From contig NZ_JABWDV010000466.1 of the NCBI RefSeq assembly GCF_013362995.1, positions 1-34,956 of the forward strand: DNA of 34,956 nucleotides. The letters are read 5' to 3'. The position numbers were made by a program, and so were the translations under genes. The notes under the pieces were generated by a model. It made no database searches and was not told the origin of the DNA. It worked only from the letters and a program-made list of their open reading frames with translations. The stretch comes from Streptomyces sp. TRM64462. Its GTDB lineage: Bacteria; Actinomycetota; Actinomycetes; Streptomycetales; Streptomycetaceae. Positions 6,502 to 17,370 of the stretch are shown here, in pieces (position 1 is the stretch's first letter; each line of letters starts with the position of its first letter).

Positions 6502-9102
6502 GTGGACGCCGAGCTGACCAACAAGAGCCGGGAAGCGCTCAACGCCGCCACCAGCCGCGCCGTGTCCGACGGGCACGCCGATCTGACCCCCGCGCACCTG
6601 CTGCTGGCCCTGCTCTCCGGCCAGGACAACGAGAACCTGATCGACCTGCTCGCCGCCGTCGAGGCCGACCAGGCCGCCGTGCGCTCCGGCACCGAGCGGC
6701 TGCTCGCCGCCCTGCCCAGCGTCACCGGCTCCACGGTCGCGCCGCCGCAGCCCAACCGCGAGCTGCTCGCCGTCATCGCCGACGCCCAGGCCCGCGCCCG
6801 CGAGCTGGGCGACGCGTACCTGTCCACGGAGCACCTGCTCATCGGCATCGCCGCCAAGGGCGGCCAGGCCGGCGAACTGCTCACGCGGCAGGGCGCGAGC
6901 GCGAAGAAGCTGCTGGACGCCTTCACCAAGGCCCGCGGCAGCCGCCGCGTGACGACCCCCGACCCCGAGGGGCAGTACAAGGCCCTGGAGAAGTTCGGCA
7001 CGGACTTCACGGCCGCCGCCCGCGAAGGCAAGCTCGACCCGGTGATCGGCCGCGACCAGGAGATCCGCCGCGTCGTGCAGGTGCTGTCCCGCCGCACCAA
7101 GAACAACCCCGTCCTCATCGGTGAGCCCGGCGTCGGCAAGACCGCCGTCGTCGAGGGGCTCGCCCAGCGGATCGTCAAGGGCGACGTCCCCGAGTCGCTG
7201 AAGAACAAGCGGCTCGTCGCCCTCGACCTCGGCGCGATGGTCGCCGGCGCCAAGTACCGCGGCGAGTTCGAGGAGCGCCTGAAGACCGTCCTGTCCGAGA
7301 TCAAGGAGAGCGACGGCCAGATCATCACCTTCATCGACGAACTGCACACCGTCGTCGGCGCGGGCGCCGGCGGCGACTCCGCCATGGACGCGGGCAACAT
7401 GCTGAAGCCCATGCTGGCCCGCGGCGAGCTGCGCATGGTCGGCGCCACGACCCTCGACGAGTACCGGGAGCGCATCGAGAAGGACCCCGCCCTGGAGCGC
7501 CGCTTCCAGCAGGTCCTGGTCGCCGAGCCGACCGTCGAGGACACCATCGCCATCCTGCGCGGCCTCAAGGGCCGGTACGAGGCGCACCACAAGGTCCAGA
7601 TCGCGGACTCGGCGCTGGTCGCCGCCGCCACGCTCTCCGACCGGTACATCACGTCGCGCTTCCTCCCCGACAAGGCGATCGACCTCGTCGACGAGGCCGC
7701 GTCCCGCCTCCGTATGGAGATCGACTCGTCGCCCGTCGAGATCGACGAGCTGCAGCGCGCCGTCGACCGGCTCCGCATGGAGGAGCTGGCGCTGAAGAAC
7801 GAGACGGACCCCGCCTCCGTGGAGCGCCTGGAGAAGCTGCGCCGTGACCTCGCGGACAAGGAGGAGGAGCTGCGCGGCCTCACCGCCCGCTGGGAGAAGG
7901 AGAAGCAGGGCCTCAACCGCGTCGGCGAGCTGAAGGAGCAGCTCGACGACCTGCGCGGCCAGGCCGAACGCGCCCAGCGCGACGGCGACTTCGACACGGC
8001 GTCCAAGCTGCTGTACGGGGAGATCCCGGCCGTCGAGCGCGAACTGGCCGCCGCGACGGAGGCCGAGCAGGAGGCCGCGAAGGACACCATGGTCAAGGAG
8101 GAGGTCGGCCCCGACGACATCGCGGACGTGGTCGGCTCCTGGACCGGCATCCCCGCCGGGCGCCTCCTGGAGGGCGAGACCCAGAAGCTGCTCCGCATGG
8201 AGGACGAGCTGGGCAGGCGCCTCATCGGCCAGAAGGAGGCCGTCCAGGCGGTGTCGGACGCCGTCCGCCGCACCCGCGCGGGCATCGCGGACCCCGACCG
8301 GCCCACCGGCTCGTTCCTCTTCCTCGGCCCGACGGGCGTCGGCAAGACCGAGCTGGCGAAGGCACTCGCGGACTTCCTCTTCGACGACGAGCGGGCCATG
8401 GTCCGCATCGACATGTCGGAGTACGGCGAGAAGCACAGCGTCGCCCGGCTCGTCGGCGCGCCCCCCGGCTACGTCGGCTACGAGGAGGGCGGCCAGCTCA
8501 CGGAGGCGGTGCGCCGCCGCCCGTACAGCGTGATCCTGCTGGACGAGGTCGAGAAGGCCCACCCGGAGGTCTTCGACATCCTCCTCCAGGTCCTGGACGA
8601 CGGCCGTCTGACGGACGGCCAGGGCCGGACGGTCGACTTCCGCAACACCATCCTGGTGCTGACGTCGAACCTCGGCAGCCAGTTCCTGGTCGAGCCGACG
8701 ACGAGCGAGACGGAGAAGCGCGAGCAGGTCCTGGAGGTGGTCCGCACCTCCTTCAAGCCGGAGTTCCTGAACCGCCTCGACGACATCGTCGTCTTCTCGG
8801 CCCTCACGCGGGACGAGCTGGCGCGGATCGCCCGCCTCCAGATCGCCCGCCTGTCCGCCCGCCTCGCGGAGCGCCGGCTCACCCTGGACGTCACCCCGGC
8901 CGCCCTGGACTGGCTCGCCGACGAGGGCAACGACCCCGCGTACGGCGCCCGCCCGCTGCGCCGCCTCGTCCAGACGGCCATCGGCGACCGGCTCGCCAAG
9001 GAGATCCTGGCGGGCGAGGTCAAGGACGGCGACACGGTCCGCGTGGACCGCGGGGACGGGGGGCTGGTGGTGGGGCGGGCGGCGACCGCGAAGACGCTGT
9101 AG
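6502..9102 (+). CDS. clpB: ATP-dependent disaggregase ClpB (Hsp100)
   Basis: The product is 866 aa, with GTG start at 6502 behind AGGAGGAGAGG. The N-domain (about 1-145) precedes NBD1, with Walker A GEPGVGKT at 207-214 and Walker B IITFIDE at 274-280. A coiled-coil middle domain (about 405-525) distinguishes ClpB from ClpA/C. NBD2 has Walker A GPTGVGKT at 609-616 and Walker B VILLDE at 677-682, then the C-terminal small domain. No ClpP-binding loop is seen. It rescues aggregated proteins together with DnaK, and forms hexamers. The HAIR repeat upstream indicates HspR repression, so it shares its regulator with the dnaK operon 3 kb away. Confidence 0.97.
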   Translation: MDAELTNKSREALNAATSRAVSDGHADLTPAHLLLALLSGQDNENLIDLLAAVEADQAAVRSGTERLLAALPSVTGSTVAPPQPNRELLAVIADAQARARELGDAYLSTEHLLIGIAAKGGQAGELLTRQGASAKKLLDAFTKARGSRRVTTPDPEGQYKALEKFGTDFTAAAREGKLDPVIGRDQEIRRVVQVLSRRTKNNPVLIGEPGVGKTAVVEGLAQRIVKGDVPESLKNKRLVALDLGAMVAGAKYRGEFEERLKTVLSEIKESDGQIITFIDELHTVVGAGAGGDSAMDAGNMLKPMLARGELRMVGATTLDEYRERIEKDPALERRFQQVLVAEPTVEDTIAILRGLKGRYEAHHKVQIADSALVAAATLSDRYITSRFLPDKAIDLVDEAASRLRMEIDSSPVEIDELQRAVDRLRMEELALKNETDPASVERLEKLRRDLADKEEELRGLTARWEKEKQGLNRVGELKEQLDDLRGQAERAQRDGDFDTASKLLYGEIPAVERELAAATEAEQEAAKDTMVKEEVGPDDIADVVGSWTGIPAGRLLEGETQKLLRMEDELGRRLIGQKEAVQAVSDAVRRTRAGIADPDRPTGSFLFLGPTGVGKTELAKALADFLFDDERAMVRIDMSEYGEKHSVARLVGAPPGYVGYEEGGQLTEAVRRRPYSVILLDEVEKAHPEVFDILLQVLDDGRLTDGQGRTVDFRNTILVLTSNLGSQFLVEPTTSETEKREQVLEVVRTSFKPEFLNRLDDIVVFSALTRDELARIARLQIARLSARLAERRLTLDVTPAALDWLADEGNDPAYGARPLRRLVQTAIGDRLAKEILAGEVKDGDTVRVDRGDGGLVVGRAATAKTL

Positions 9103-9300
9103 CCGCCTCGGGTGGTGTGAGGCCGCCGGCAGGGGCGCGCAGAACAGTGCCGCCGGCACGGCCGGCAGCCGTCGGCGGGGCTGCTCCTCCGCCATGGGCC
9201 GAGATCATGTCAGCCCGCAGCGGATCGCCGCCGGGCGGGCTTGCCAGCCCCCGCCCGCGATGGGAGAGGATGGCGGCATCCGTACGAAGGGAATTACCCG

Positions 9301-9846
9301 GTGACCATCGACCCGTCCTCGATTCCGAACTTCGGGGGCCAGCCCCAGCCCCAGCCACAGGCCGCAGGACCGGCGGGCCCCGTCGTCCCCGATCAGGACC
9401 TGGTGAAGCAGCTCCTCGAGCAGATGGAGCTCAAGTACGTCGTCGACGACGAGGGCGACCTCGCGGCGCCGTGGGAGGACTTCCGTACCTACTTCATGTT
9501 CCGCGGGGAGGCGGAGCAGCAGGTCTTCTCGGTCCGTACCTTCTACGACCGCCCGCACCCGGTCGAGGACCGGGCGAAGATCCTGGAGACCATCGACGAC
9601 TGGAACCGCCGCACGCTGTGGCCCAAGGTCTACAGCCACCTCCACGAGGACGAGCAGGGCGGCGCCACGGTCCGGCTCATCGGTGAGGCGCAGATGCTCA
9701 TCGGTACGGGTGTGAGCCTGGAGCACTTCGTGTCGTCGACCGTGAGCTGGGTCCGCGCGTCGATCGAGTTCGACAAGTGGATTGTGGAGCAGCTCGGCCT
9801 GGAGCCCGGCGAGTCCGGCGAGTCCGGCGACGGCGACGAGGCCTGA
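9301..9846 (+). CDS. YbjN-domain protein (type III chaperone-like fold)
   Basis: The product is 181 aa. The GTG at 9301 is chosen because AAGGGA lies 8 nt upstream. After a Pro/Gln-rich start (GGQPQPQPQA), an alpha/beta domain runs VKQLLEQMELKYVVDDEGDL, EDFRTYFMFRGEAEQQVFSV, ETIDDWNRRTLWPKVYSHLH and LEHFVSSTVSWVRASIEFD. This is the pattern of the actinobacterial YbjN family, structurally related to secretion chaperones. The tail is acidic (GESGESGDGDE). It is probably cytosolic; no enzyme residues are visible. It is monocistronic and convergent with the aminotransferase gene. Confidence 0.82.
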   Translation: MTIDPSSIPNFGGQPQPQPQAAGPAGPVVPDQDLVKQLLEQMELKYVVDDEGDLAAPWEDFRTYFMFRGEAEQQVFSVRTFYDRPHPVEDRAKILETIDDWNRRTLWPKVYSHLHEDEQGGATVRLIGEAQMLIGTGVSLEHFVSSTVSWVRASIEFDKWIVEQLGLEPGESGESGDGDEA

Positions 9847-9847
9847 G

Positions 9848-9875
9848 CCCAGGGGTCCCAGGGGCTCCCAGGGGT
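9848..9875. repeat. Short direct repeats in a convergent gap
   Basis: CCCAGGGG occurs three times in succession (from 9848, 9857 and 9867), separated by one or two bases, immediately after the YbjN-like stop. It is a minor low-complexity repeat. Confidence 0.5.
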
Positions 9876-9907
9876 CCGTACGACAGGACCGTGACGCGGC
9901 CGCGTCG

Positions 9908-11080
<1,173 letters not shown>

Positions 11081-11143
11081 GGCCGCCATCCTGAGCCGAA
11101 CGCGCCGGCACCTCAAGCGCGCGTGCCCGTGCGTGTCCGGGAC

Positions 11144-11220
11144 GAACCTCTGGCCTCCCTCAAGTCGGCTTTGGGCGGAGCGGGGCGGGGGGATGCCCTC
11201 GGCACACACTACGAGGGACG
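11144..11220 (+). repeat. Duplicated upstream region, copy 1
   Basis: About 77 bp beginning GAACCTCTGG and continuing through TCAAGTCGGCTTTGG and CACACACTACGAGGGACG aligns closely, with small indels, to 11661-11740. Each copy sits just upstream of one of two related small membrane-protein genes. It is likely a shared promoter/leader derived from gene duplication. Confidence 0.75.
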
Positions 11221-11239
11221 AGGCAGGGAGGCGTGGGAC

Positions 11240-11662
11240 ATGGACTGGGAGCTGGAAGAAGGCGCCAGAGTGGTGGACGAGGAGGGGAACGTCCTCGTGG
11301 AGGGCGGCGGAGGCCCGGACGAGGCCTGGGAGTTGCTGAGCGTGGTCGGCGTCGCGCTGCCGGTGCTGTTCGGCGTGGTGTTCCTCGCCATCGCGGGAAC
11401 GATCATCTGGAAGCTCGCGACCGGCCGGGCGGGCAGTCCGGTGAGGCGAGGGCGGCGGCACGGGACGCCGGCGTCGTCCGGTGGCTGGTGGGCGGGCTCC
11501 CCGCACGGTGGCGGGGCGGGTGACGGCGGCCTCGGGACCGACTCGGGGTGCGGCTCGTCCCCGTCCTCGTGCTCGTCCTCGTCTTCGTGCTCGTCCCCAT
11601 CTCCGTCTTCGTGCTCGTCGTCCTCCAGCTCGTGCGGGGGCGGCGGCGGTTCGTCGGACTGA
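11240..11662 (+). CDS. Small membrane protein with Gly/Ser/Cys-rich tail (paralogue 1)
   Basis: The product is 140 aa, starting at ATG 11240 behind GGGAGGCG. An acidic N-terminus (MDWELEEG; EEGNVLVEGGGGPDEAW) precedes one transmembrane helix (about 33-58, VVGVALPVLFGVVFLAIAGT). A basic linker (VRRGRRHG) follows, then GGWWAGS and a low-complexity tail in which five cysteines punctuate Ser runs (SCSSSSSC, SPSSCSSSSSSC), ending GGGGGSSD. The GGWWAG box and Gly/Cys tail recur in the next gene. The family is not recognised; the tails resemble the Gly/Cys ends of some actinobacterial membrane proteins. The Cys-rich part comes from tandem CTCGTC-like DNA, so the tail could vary in length. Confidence 0.62.
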   Translation: MDWELEEGARVVDEEGNVLVEGGGGPDEAWELLSVVGVALPVLFGVVFLAIAGTIIWKLATGRAGSPVRRGRRHGTPASSGGWWAGSPHGGGAGDGGLGTDSGCGSSPSSCSSSSSCSSPSPSSCSSSSSSCGGGGGSSD

Positions 11663-11740
11663 ACCTCTGGAGTTCCTCAATTCGGATTTGGCCGGAGGCG
11701 GCCGGGGGCATCCCCTCCTCACACACGACACGGGGGACGG
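11661..11740 (+). repeat. Duplicated upstream region, copy 2
   Basis: This copy begins GAACCTCTGG (11661-11670), contains TCAATTCGGATTTGG and ends ACACACGACACGGGGGACG. It aligns with 11144-11220 over most of its length. It starts within the stop codon of paralogue 1 and leads to paralogue 2 at 11751. Confidence 0.75.
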
Positions 11741-11750
11741 TGAACCACCC

Positions 11751-11987
11751 ATGGCATTCGTACTGATCTTCGGTGGTATCGCGCTGCTGCTCATCGCGCT
11801 GGCGGCAGCCAACGGGCGTTCCGGCGGGCGTCGTCGCCGTAGCTCCGCGTCCGGCGGCTCCTCGTCCGGCGGCGGAGGCTGGTGGGCCGGTGGCAGCGAC
11901 GGCGGCGGCTGCGGGGGCTCCTCCGCCTCCTCCTGCGGCGGAGGAGGAGGCGGAGGGGGCGGCGGCTGCGGTGGTGGCGGCTCCTGA
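11751..11987 (+). CDS. Small membrane protein with Gly/Cys tail (paralogue 2)
   Basis: The product is 78 aa. One transmembrane helix lies at the very N-terminus (MAFVLIFGGIALLLIALAAA), followed by a strongly basic segment (GGRRRRSS), GGGGWWAGGSDGGGC and a tail of Gly runs broken by cysteines. The GGWWAG box and layout match the preceding 140-aa gene, and its 5' flank duplicates that gene's flank. This argues for a tandem duplication in which the acidic N-terminal part was lost or gained. Expected topology is inner-membrane anchored with an exposed Cys-bearing Gly tail. Function unknown. Confidence 0.62.
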   Translation: MAFVLIFGGIALLLIALAAANGRSGGRRRRSSASGGSSSGGGGWWAGGSDGGGCGGSSASSCGGGGGGGGGGCGGGGS

Positions 11988-12000
11988 GAAGGCGGGCGGC

Positions 12001-12087
12001 ATGGCCGGAGCGGTCGTGGTGATCAGCGCGCTGGTGCTCGTCGGGATGGGGCTGCTCGCCCTGACCGGCGGAGGGGGCCGGGGTTAG
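12001..12087 (+). CDS. Possible 28-aa membrane peptide
   Basis: A short frame 13 bp after paralogue 2 encodes a hydrophobic helix (VVVISALVLVGMGLLAL) followed by TGGGGRG. AGAAGG lies about 7 nt before the ATG. The same plan (one transmembrane helix, then Gly-rich end) as the two preceding genes and the terminator just downstream support it, but a frame this short could be chance. Confidence 0.4.
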   Translation: MAGAVVVISALVLVGMGLLALTGGGGRG

Positions 12088-12150
12088 CGGACCGGACAGC
12101 GGGACGCGGAGACGGCTGACACGGGGCAGCCGGTCCGCTCCGGGGCAAGG

Positions 12151-12182
12151 GCGCCCGGCGGTGACGAACATCCGCCGGGCGC
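12151..12182 (+). terminator. GC hairpin terminator after the small membrane-protein cluster
   Basis: GCGCCCGGCGG (12151-12161) pairs perfectly with CCGCCGGGCGC (12172-12182), an 11-bp stem with a 10-nt loop. There is no T-run, as is common in Streptomyces. Confidence 0.65.
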
Positions 12183-12287
12183 GCCTCCGTTGACCGTTCG
12201 TGCGCCCTTTTATGCGGAATTTAGTGAACAGTTGGATGGTTACTGCTCGCCAGGTACGTAAACCGCGCAAAGTTGGGTAAAGACGCT

Positions 12288-12307
12288 ATGAACCTCGCGC
12301 GGTTCAT
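12288..12307. promoter_or_regulatory. Perfect inverted repeat, candidate operator
   Basis: ATGAACC (12288-12294), spacer TCGCGC, GGTTCAT (12301-12307). It lies about 135 bp upstream of the DUF2617 gene. A further AACCGCGC (12261-12268) pairs with GCGCGGTT (12297-12304) across it. Which protein binds is unknown. Confidence 0.4.
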
Positions 12308-12442
12308 GATTGCCTCGCTGTCCAGAACAACGAGCCCTTCTGACCTCGTGTGGACCCTGAGCCGGTACCCCAACGTCCCCCGAACATGTCCGGGACGACG
12401 CCCCGGTCCACCCGTCATCACCGTGCATGCGGGAGCTGACTC

Positions 12443-13000
12443 ATGCTCACGACCCTCCAGACCGCGTACAGCGACACGCGCGCAGCCGACCTGGCCTGGG
12501 CGCTGGGGCGGGAAGCCCTGCCCGCGCTCGCCGTCCTCGACCTCCAACTGTCCGGAGCCAGCCTGCAACTGAGACTGCTCGGCGCGTCCCACCAGGTCCT
12601 GCTGGAGGAGGAGCACGGCAGTTGCTCCGAGACCGTCGCCTGCATACCCGGCAGCAGTACACCCCTGCCGCTGGGCGTGGCGAAACGGATCGGCGGATGG
12701 GAGTACGAATTCGCGGCGCGCGTCGAGACGCTCTCCCGCGGCTCCTTCGCGGGCCGCGCCCAGGAGTTGCTCGCGCTCGTCGCCGACCATCCCAACGGCC
12801 TCGCCGGTACGTTCCCGGGCTCGCCGCACGCCTTCACGGCCATGCTCGCGCAGCGCCACGAAGGCAGGGTGCGGTGGCGGACCTGGCACGCGTACCCGCA
12901 GGAAGGGCAGCTCGTCGTCACCCGGACGAGCGTCGGCTTCTGCCCCCCGCCCCGGCGCGGCGCACCCGTGAGGACGGCCATGCCGGCAACGCGCGGGTAG
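12443..13000 (+). CDS. DUF2617 family protein
   Basis: The product is 185 aa, starting at ATG 12443 with GGGAG 7 nt upstream. It is a compact alpha/beta protein: RAADLAWALGREALPALAVL, LQLRLLGASHQVLLEEE, CSETVACIPGSSTPLPLGVA, YEFAARVETLSRGSFAGRA, FPGSPHAFTAMLAQRHEG and WRTWHAYPQEGQLVVTRT. I recognise this as the DUF2617 pattern, which in Streptomyces lies next to a spermidine synthase-like gene, as here. It is soluble and its function is unknown. The last ~15 residues (PPPRRGAPVRTAMPATRG) look disordered. Confidence 0.75.
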   Translation: MLTTLQTAYSDTRAADLAWALGREALPALAVLDLQLSGASLQLRLLGASHQVLLEEEHGSCSETVACIPGSSTPLPLGVAKRIGGWEYEFAARVETLSRGSFAGRAQELLALVADHPNGLAGTFPGSPHAFTAMLAQRHEGRVRWRTWHAYPQEGQLVVTRTSVGFCPPPRRGAPVRTAMPATRG

Positions 13001-13038
13001 CACTCGTGTGGGTGACAAATGGCGAGCAGAGCGTGACG

Positions 13039-13044
13039 TAGCGT
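13039..13044 (+). promoter_or_regulatory. -10-like box for leaderless spermidine synthase-like gene
   Basis: TAGCGT lies 6 nt before ATG 13051, and no Shine-Dalgarno sequence is present. This places the transcript start at or next to the start codon. A clear -35 is not visible. Confidence 0.45.
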
Positions 13045-13050
13045 AAACAC

Positions 13051-14859
13051 ATGATCGAAGCGCCCACCTCCGACGCCTCCGCGTCCGCGGCGCCGCCCTC
13101 GCGGGAGGACGCGGCGCCCGGACCCGCGGGGCCACGGGCGGGGCGCTTCCTGGTGCTGGCGGCCGTCTTCGTCTGCGCCGCCTGCGGGCTCGTGTACGAG
13201 CTGGAGCTCGTCGCCCTCGCCTCGTACCTGATCGGCGACTCCGTCACCCAGGCGTCCGTCGTGCTCTCCGTGATGGTCTTTGCGATGGGCCTCGGCTCCC
13301 TCCTCGCCAAGCGGCTGCGCTGCAGGGCCGCCGTCGGCTTCGGGCTGCTGGAGGCGCTGCTCGCCCTGCTCGGCGGCTGCTCGGCGCTCGCGATGTACGC
13401 GACGTTCGCCTGGCTCGGCGGCTCGCGGTACGCGCTGGTGGGGTTCTCGCTGGCCATCGGCGTGCTGATCGGCGCCGAGATACCGCTCCTGATGACGCTG
13501 ATCCAGCGCGTGTCGCGGCGCGCCGAGCAGGACGCGGGCGGCACGGTCGCGGACCTGTTCGCCGCCGACTACGTGGGTGCCCTGGTCGGCGGGCTCGCCT
13601 TCCCGTTCCTGCTGCTGCCCTGGCTGGGCCAGCTCACCAGCGCGCTGGTCACGGGCGGGGTGAACGCGGTGGTGGGCGGCGCGCTGGTGCTGCTGCTGTT
13701 CGGCCGCGACCTGCGGGCGCGTGAGCGGTTGCTGCTGCTCGTCGCCAACGCGGTGGTGCTGGGGCTGCTGGCCACGGGGACGGTGCTCGTCGACGACTTC
13801 GAGCGGGCCGCGCGCCGCGCCGTGTACGGGGACGAGGTACGGGTCGCCGTCCAGACGCCCGTGCAGGAGATCGTGCTGACGGGCCGCCCGGGCGAGCCGC
13901 CGGACCTGTTCCTGGACGGGCGGCTGCGGATCAGCGGCCGCGACGAGCACCGGTACCACCAGGCCCTGGTGCACCCCGCGATGCGCGGGCACCACGCGCG
14001 CGTGCTCATCCTCGGCGGCGGCGACGGCCTCGCCGCCCGCGAGGTGCTGCGGTACGCGGCGGTGGAGACCGTGACCGTCGTCGAGGTCGACCCCGGGGTC
14101 GTACGGCTCGCCCGCGCCGACCCGGCCCTCGCGAAGCTCAACGGCTACGCGTACGGCGACCCGCGTGTCCGGGTCGTCCACGCCGACGCGTTCGACTGGC
14201 TGCGCACCGCGCCGCGCACCCGCCCGTACGACGTGATCGTGTCCGACCTGCCGCACCCCGGCATCACGGCCAGCACCAAGCTGTACTCGGAGGAGTTCTA
14301 CGGGCTGGCCGCGCGGGTCCTCGCCGACGGCGGGCGGCTCGCCGTCCACGCCGGGCCGATGCGCGCCCGGCCGCACACGTACTGGACGGTGGAGGCCACG
14401 CTGCGGGCGGCGGGCTTCGCGACCACGCCGTACGGGGTCACGGCGCGGCCGACCGGGTTCGCGGGCGGGCCCGACCGTTCGGCGGGCGGGGGCGCGCGGG
14501 CGCCGCACGACTGGGGGCTGTTCCTGGCGGCGGCGGCGCTTCCCGGGGGCGGGGCGGGGGCCGAGGGCGGGGCAGGGTGCGGAGGCGGGTCGGGAGGCGG
14601 GTCCGGAGGCGCGGCTCCATCCGCCTCCAGGTCCGGGCCCAGGTCCGGGACCGGTTCCGCGTCCGGGGGCGCGGGCGGGGACGGGAACGGCGGTGGGGGC
14701 GGGGGCCTCGCGGCGCCGGTGCTCGGCCTGGCCGCCGACGCGCCGAGCCGGGGCGTGCCCACGGCGGCGGCTCTCCAGGCGGGCGCGCGGCGCGCCGAAC
14801 GGGCCCGCGTCCCCCACCTGCCGCCCTCGACGCTGGTCCACCCCCGCTACGGCGGGTAG
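13051..14859 (+). CDS. Membrane-anchored spermidine synthase-like protein
   Basis: The product is 602 aa. The first ~235 residues hold about seven transmembrane helices ([57 protein letters not shown]). The cytosolic C-terminal half has the aminopropyltransferase fold: [19 protein letters not shown], the nucleotide/thioether-binding [10 protein letters not shown] (GGGDG at 322-326), [13 protein letters not shown], the motif D399LPHPG where SpeE enzymes carry the catalytic Asp, and [14 protein letters not shown]. The family transfers an aminopropyl group from decarboxylated SAM to polyamines; activity here is inferred. Residues about 498-552 are a Gly/Ser-rich insertion splitting the conserved end (LAAPVLGL...[11 protein letters not shown]). 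Confidence 0.88.
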   Translation: MIEAPTSDASASAAPPSREDAAPGPAGPRAGRFLVLAAVFVCAACGLVYELELVALASYLIGDSVTQASVVLSVMVFAMGLGSLLAKRLRCRAAVGFGLLEALLALLGGCSALAMYATFAWLGGSRYALVGFSLAIGVLIGAEIPLLMTLIQRVSRRAEQDAGGTVADLFAADYVGALVGGLAFPFLLLPWLGQLTSALVTGGVNAVVGGALVLLLFGRDLRARERLLLLVANAVVLGLLATGTVLVDDFERAARRAVYGDEVRVAVQTPVQEIVLTGRPGEPPDLFLDGRLRISGRDEHRYHQALVHPAMRGHHARVLILGGGDGLAAREVLRYAAVETVTVVEVDPGVVRLARADPALAKLNGYAYGDPRVRVVHADAFDWLRTAPRTRPYDVIVSDLPHPGITASTKLYSEEFYGLAARVLADGGRLAVHAGPMRARPHTYWTVEATLRAAGFATTPYGVTARPTGFAGGPDRSAGGGARAPHDWGLFLAAAALPGGGAGAEGGAGCGGGSGGGSGGAAPSASRSGPRSGTGSASGGAGGDGNGGGGGGLAAPVLGLAADAPSRGVPTAAALQAGARRAERARVPHLPPSTLVHPRYGG

Positions 14860-14930
14860 AGAGCGTGTCGGCGGATCGCCCTTGCGCGGATCAGGGACGG
14901 GACGGCCGGGCGTGGGTAGGCTCGGCTCCC

Positions 14931-15926
<996 letters not shown>

Positions 15927-15947
15927 GCACGCGTAAGGTCGGGCGCT

Positions 15948-16754
15948 GTGAGCATGCGCGAAGAGGAGATCCGGCTGGCCGCCGGAGACGTCGAGTTGAC
16001 CGTCGCACCCGCGAACGGGTGCCGTATCAGCAGCCTCCGCGTGGGCGGCACCGAGCTGCTGCGCCAGGGCGAACGGTACGGCTGCTTCCCGATGGTGCCG
16101 TGGTGCGGCCGCACCGCCCACGGCACGTTCCTGAACGGCGCCGTCCGCCACCAGCTCCCGCTGAACGCCCCGCCCCACGCCATCCACGGCACCGGCCGCG
16201 ACACCGCTTGGCGCACCGCCCGTGCCGACAAGACCGAGGCGGTCTTCACGTACGACCTGGCCGACCCGTGGCCGTACCCCGGCCTCGTCACCCAGATGTT
16301 CGAGCTGACCGAGTCCTCGCTCACCCTCCGGCTGGGTGTCGAGACGTACGGGGACTCCTTCCCCGCGCAGGCCGGCTGGCACCCGTGGTTCAACCGGAAC
16401 CTCGGCGGCGACCCTGCCGCAGGCGACGTCAGGATCGACTTCACGCCCGACTGGCAGGAGGAGCGCGGCGACGACCACCTCCCCACCGGCCGCCGCATCG
16501 ACCCGCGGCCGGGCCCCTGGGACGACTGCTTCGGCATGCCCGACGGCGTCGACGTCACCCTGACCTGGCCCGGGCGGCTGGAGCTGAAGGTCGCCAGCAA
16601 GACCCCCTGGGTCGTGGTCTACGACGAACAGGACGCCGCCGTCTGCGTCGAGCCGCAGTCGGGTCCGCCGAACGGGCTCAACACCGACCCGCGGCTGGTC
16701 ACCCCCATCGAGCCGCTGGAGATGGCGGCCACGTTCTCCTGGCGCAGGCTCTGA
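15948..16754 (+). CDS. Aldose 1-epimerase family protein
   Basis: The product is 268 aa from GTG 15948; ATG 15954 is an alternative. TAAGGT (15934-15939) lies 8 nt before the GTG, suggesting leaderless initiation. Galactose-mutarotase-fold motifs are CRISSLRVGGTELLR, CFPMVPWCGR, NAPPHAIHGTG (His that positions the ring), AGWHPWFNR (second His) and CVEPQSGPPNGLN (the likely base Glu). It interconverts alpha and beta anomers of a hexose or a related sugar; the specific sugar is not predictable. It is cytosolic and followed 26 bp later by pyrE. Confidence 0.87.
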   Translation: MSMREEEIRLAAGDVELTVAPANGCRISSLRVGGTELLRQGERYGCFPMVPWCGRTAHGTFLNGAVRHQLPLNAPPHAIHGTGRDTAWRTARADKTEAVFTYDLADPWPYPGLVTQMFELTESSLTLRLGVETYGDSFPAQAGWHPWFNRNLGGDPAAGDVRIDFTPDWQEERGDDHLPTGRRIDPRPGPWDDCFGMPDGVDVTLTWPGRLELKVASKTPWVVVYDEQDAAVCVEPQSGPPNGLNTDPRLVTPIEPLEMAATFSWRRL

Positions 16755-16780
16755 CCCGGACACGACCTAAGCTCGTAGGC

Positions 16781-17329
16781 ATGACTGACGTACGAGCCGA
16801 TCTGCTCCAGCAGATCAAGGACAAGGCCGTGGTGCACGGCAAGGTGACCCTCTCCTCGGGTCTGGAGGCCGACTACTACGTCGACCTGCGCCGGATCACG
16901 CTGGACGGCGCCGCCGCGCCGCTCGTCGGTCAGGTCATGCTCGATCTGACCGCCGACCTCGACTTCGACGCGGTGGGCGGGCTGACGCTGGGCGCCGACC
17001 CGGTCGCCACGTCGATGCTGCACGCCGCCGCCGCGCGCGGCCGCGCCCTGGACGCCTTCGTGGTCCGCAAGGCCGCGAAGGCCCACGGCATGCAGCGCCG
17101 TGTCGAGGGCCCCGACATCAAGGGCCGCCGCGTCCTGGTCGTCGAGGACACCTCCACCACCGGCGGCTCACCGCTGACCGCCGTCGAGGCGGTCCGTGAG
17201 GCGGGCGCCGAGGTCGTCGCCGTCGCCACGATCGTCGACCGGGCGACCGGTGCCGCCGAGAAGATCAGCGACACCGCCGGGGTGCCCTACCGGTACGCGT
17301 ACGCGCTGGACGAGCTGGGCCTCAGCTGA
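16781..17329 (+). CDS. pyrE: Orotate phosphoribosyltransferase
   Basis: The product is 182 aa. The PRPP-binding signature VLVVEDTSTTGG spans residues 118-129. Other motifs are GKVTLSSGLEADYYVDLRR near the N-terminus, VGGLTLGADPVATSM, FVVRKAAKAHGMQRRVEG (flexible catalytic loop with Lys/His) and VATIVDRATGAAE. It converts orotate plus PRPP to OMP in pyrimidine synthesis, as a dimer. TAAGCT (16768-16773) lies 7 nt before ATG 16781 and there is no ribosome binding site, so the mRNA is probably leaderless. Two tandem hairpins follow, the second holding a parS core. Confidence 0.95.
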   Translation: MTDVRADLLQQIKDKAVVHGKVTLSSGLEADYYVDLRRITLDGAAAPLVGQVMLDLTADLDFDAVGGLTLGADPVATSMLHAAAARGRALDAFVVRKAAKAHGMQRRVEGPDIKGRRVLVVEDTSTTGGSPLTAVEAVREAGAEVVAVATIVDRATGAAEKISDTAGVPYRYAYALDELGLS

Positions 17330-17330
17330 C

Positions 17331-17363
17331 CCCAGGTCAGCCCCTCGCCGCGGCTGACCTGGG
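17331..17363 (+). terminator. pyrE terminator hairpin
   Basis: CCCAGGTCAGCC (17331-17342) pairs perfectly with GGCTGACCTGGG (17352-17363), a 12-bp stem with a 9-nt loop, followed by TGTTCTT. It starts directly after the pyrE stop. Confidence 0.88.
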
Positions 17364-17370
17364 TGTTCTT

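Larger units (their letters stand above)
12088..12442. other. Intergenic region with terminator and palindromes
   Basis: This 355-bp gap without a gene holds the hairpin at 12151-12182, a comparatively AT-rich stretch (12206-12260), a poor promoter-like pair TTGACC (12190-12195) and TATGCG (12211-12216, 15-bp spacer), and the perfect palindrome ATGAACC-N6-GGTTCAT (12288-12307). It probably contains the promoter and control region of the DUF2617 gene. Confidence 0.5.

Noticed and set aside
6381..8414. N-terminal extension of the PPOX-type protein reading back through clpB
   Set aside because: The family starts at ATG 6380 ([10 protein letters not shown]); everything upstream is antisense clpB.
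9147..9159. GTGCCGCCGGCAC as clpB terminator
   Set aside because: The stem is only 5-6 bp with no T-run; the 198-bp gap shows no other convincing signal.
6391..9195. Minus-strand open frames of up to 934 codons across clpB
   Set aside because: They are antisense to a full-length ClpB with both Walker motifs; composition is Leu/Arg/Ala/Glu-rich shadow sequence.
11548..11766. Hydrophobic 72-codon frame overlapping the tail of the 140-aa membrane protein
   Set aside because: It is a frame-shifted reading of a CTCGTC-type repeat that gives alternating Val/Leu; no ribosome binding site was seen.
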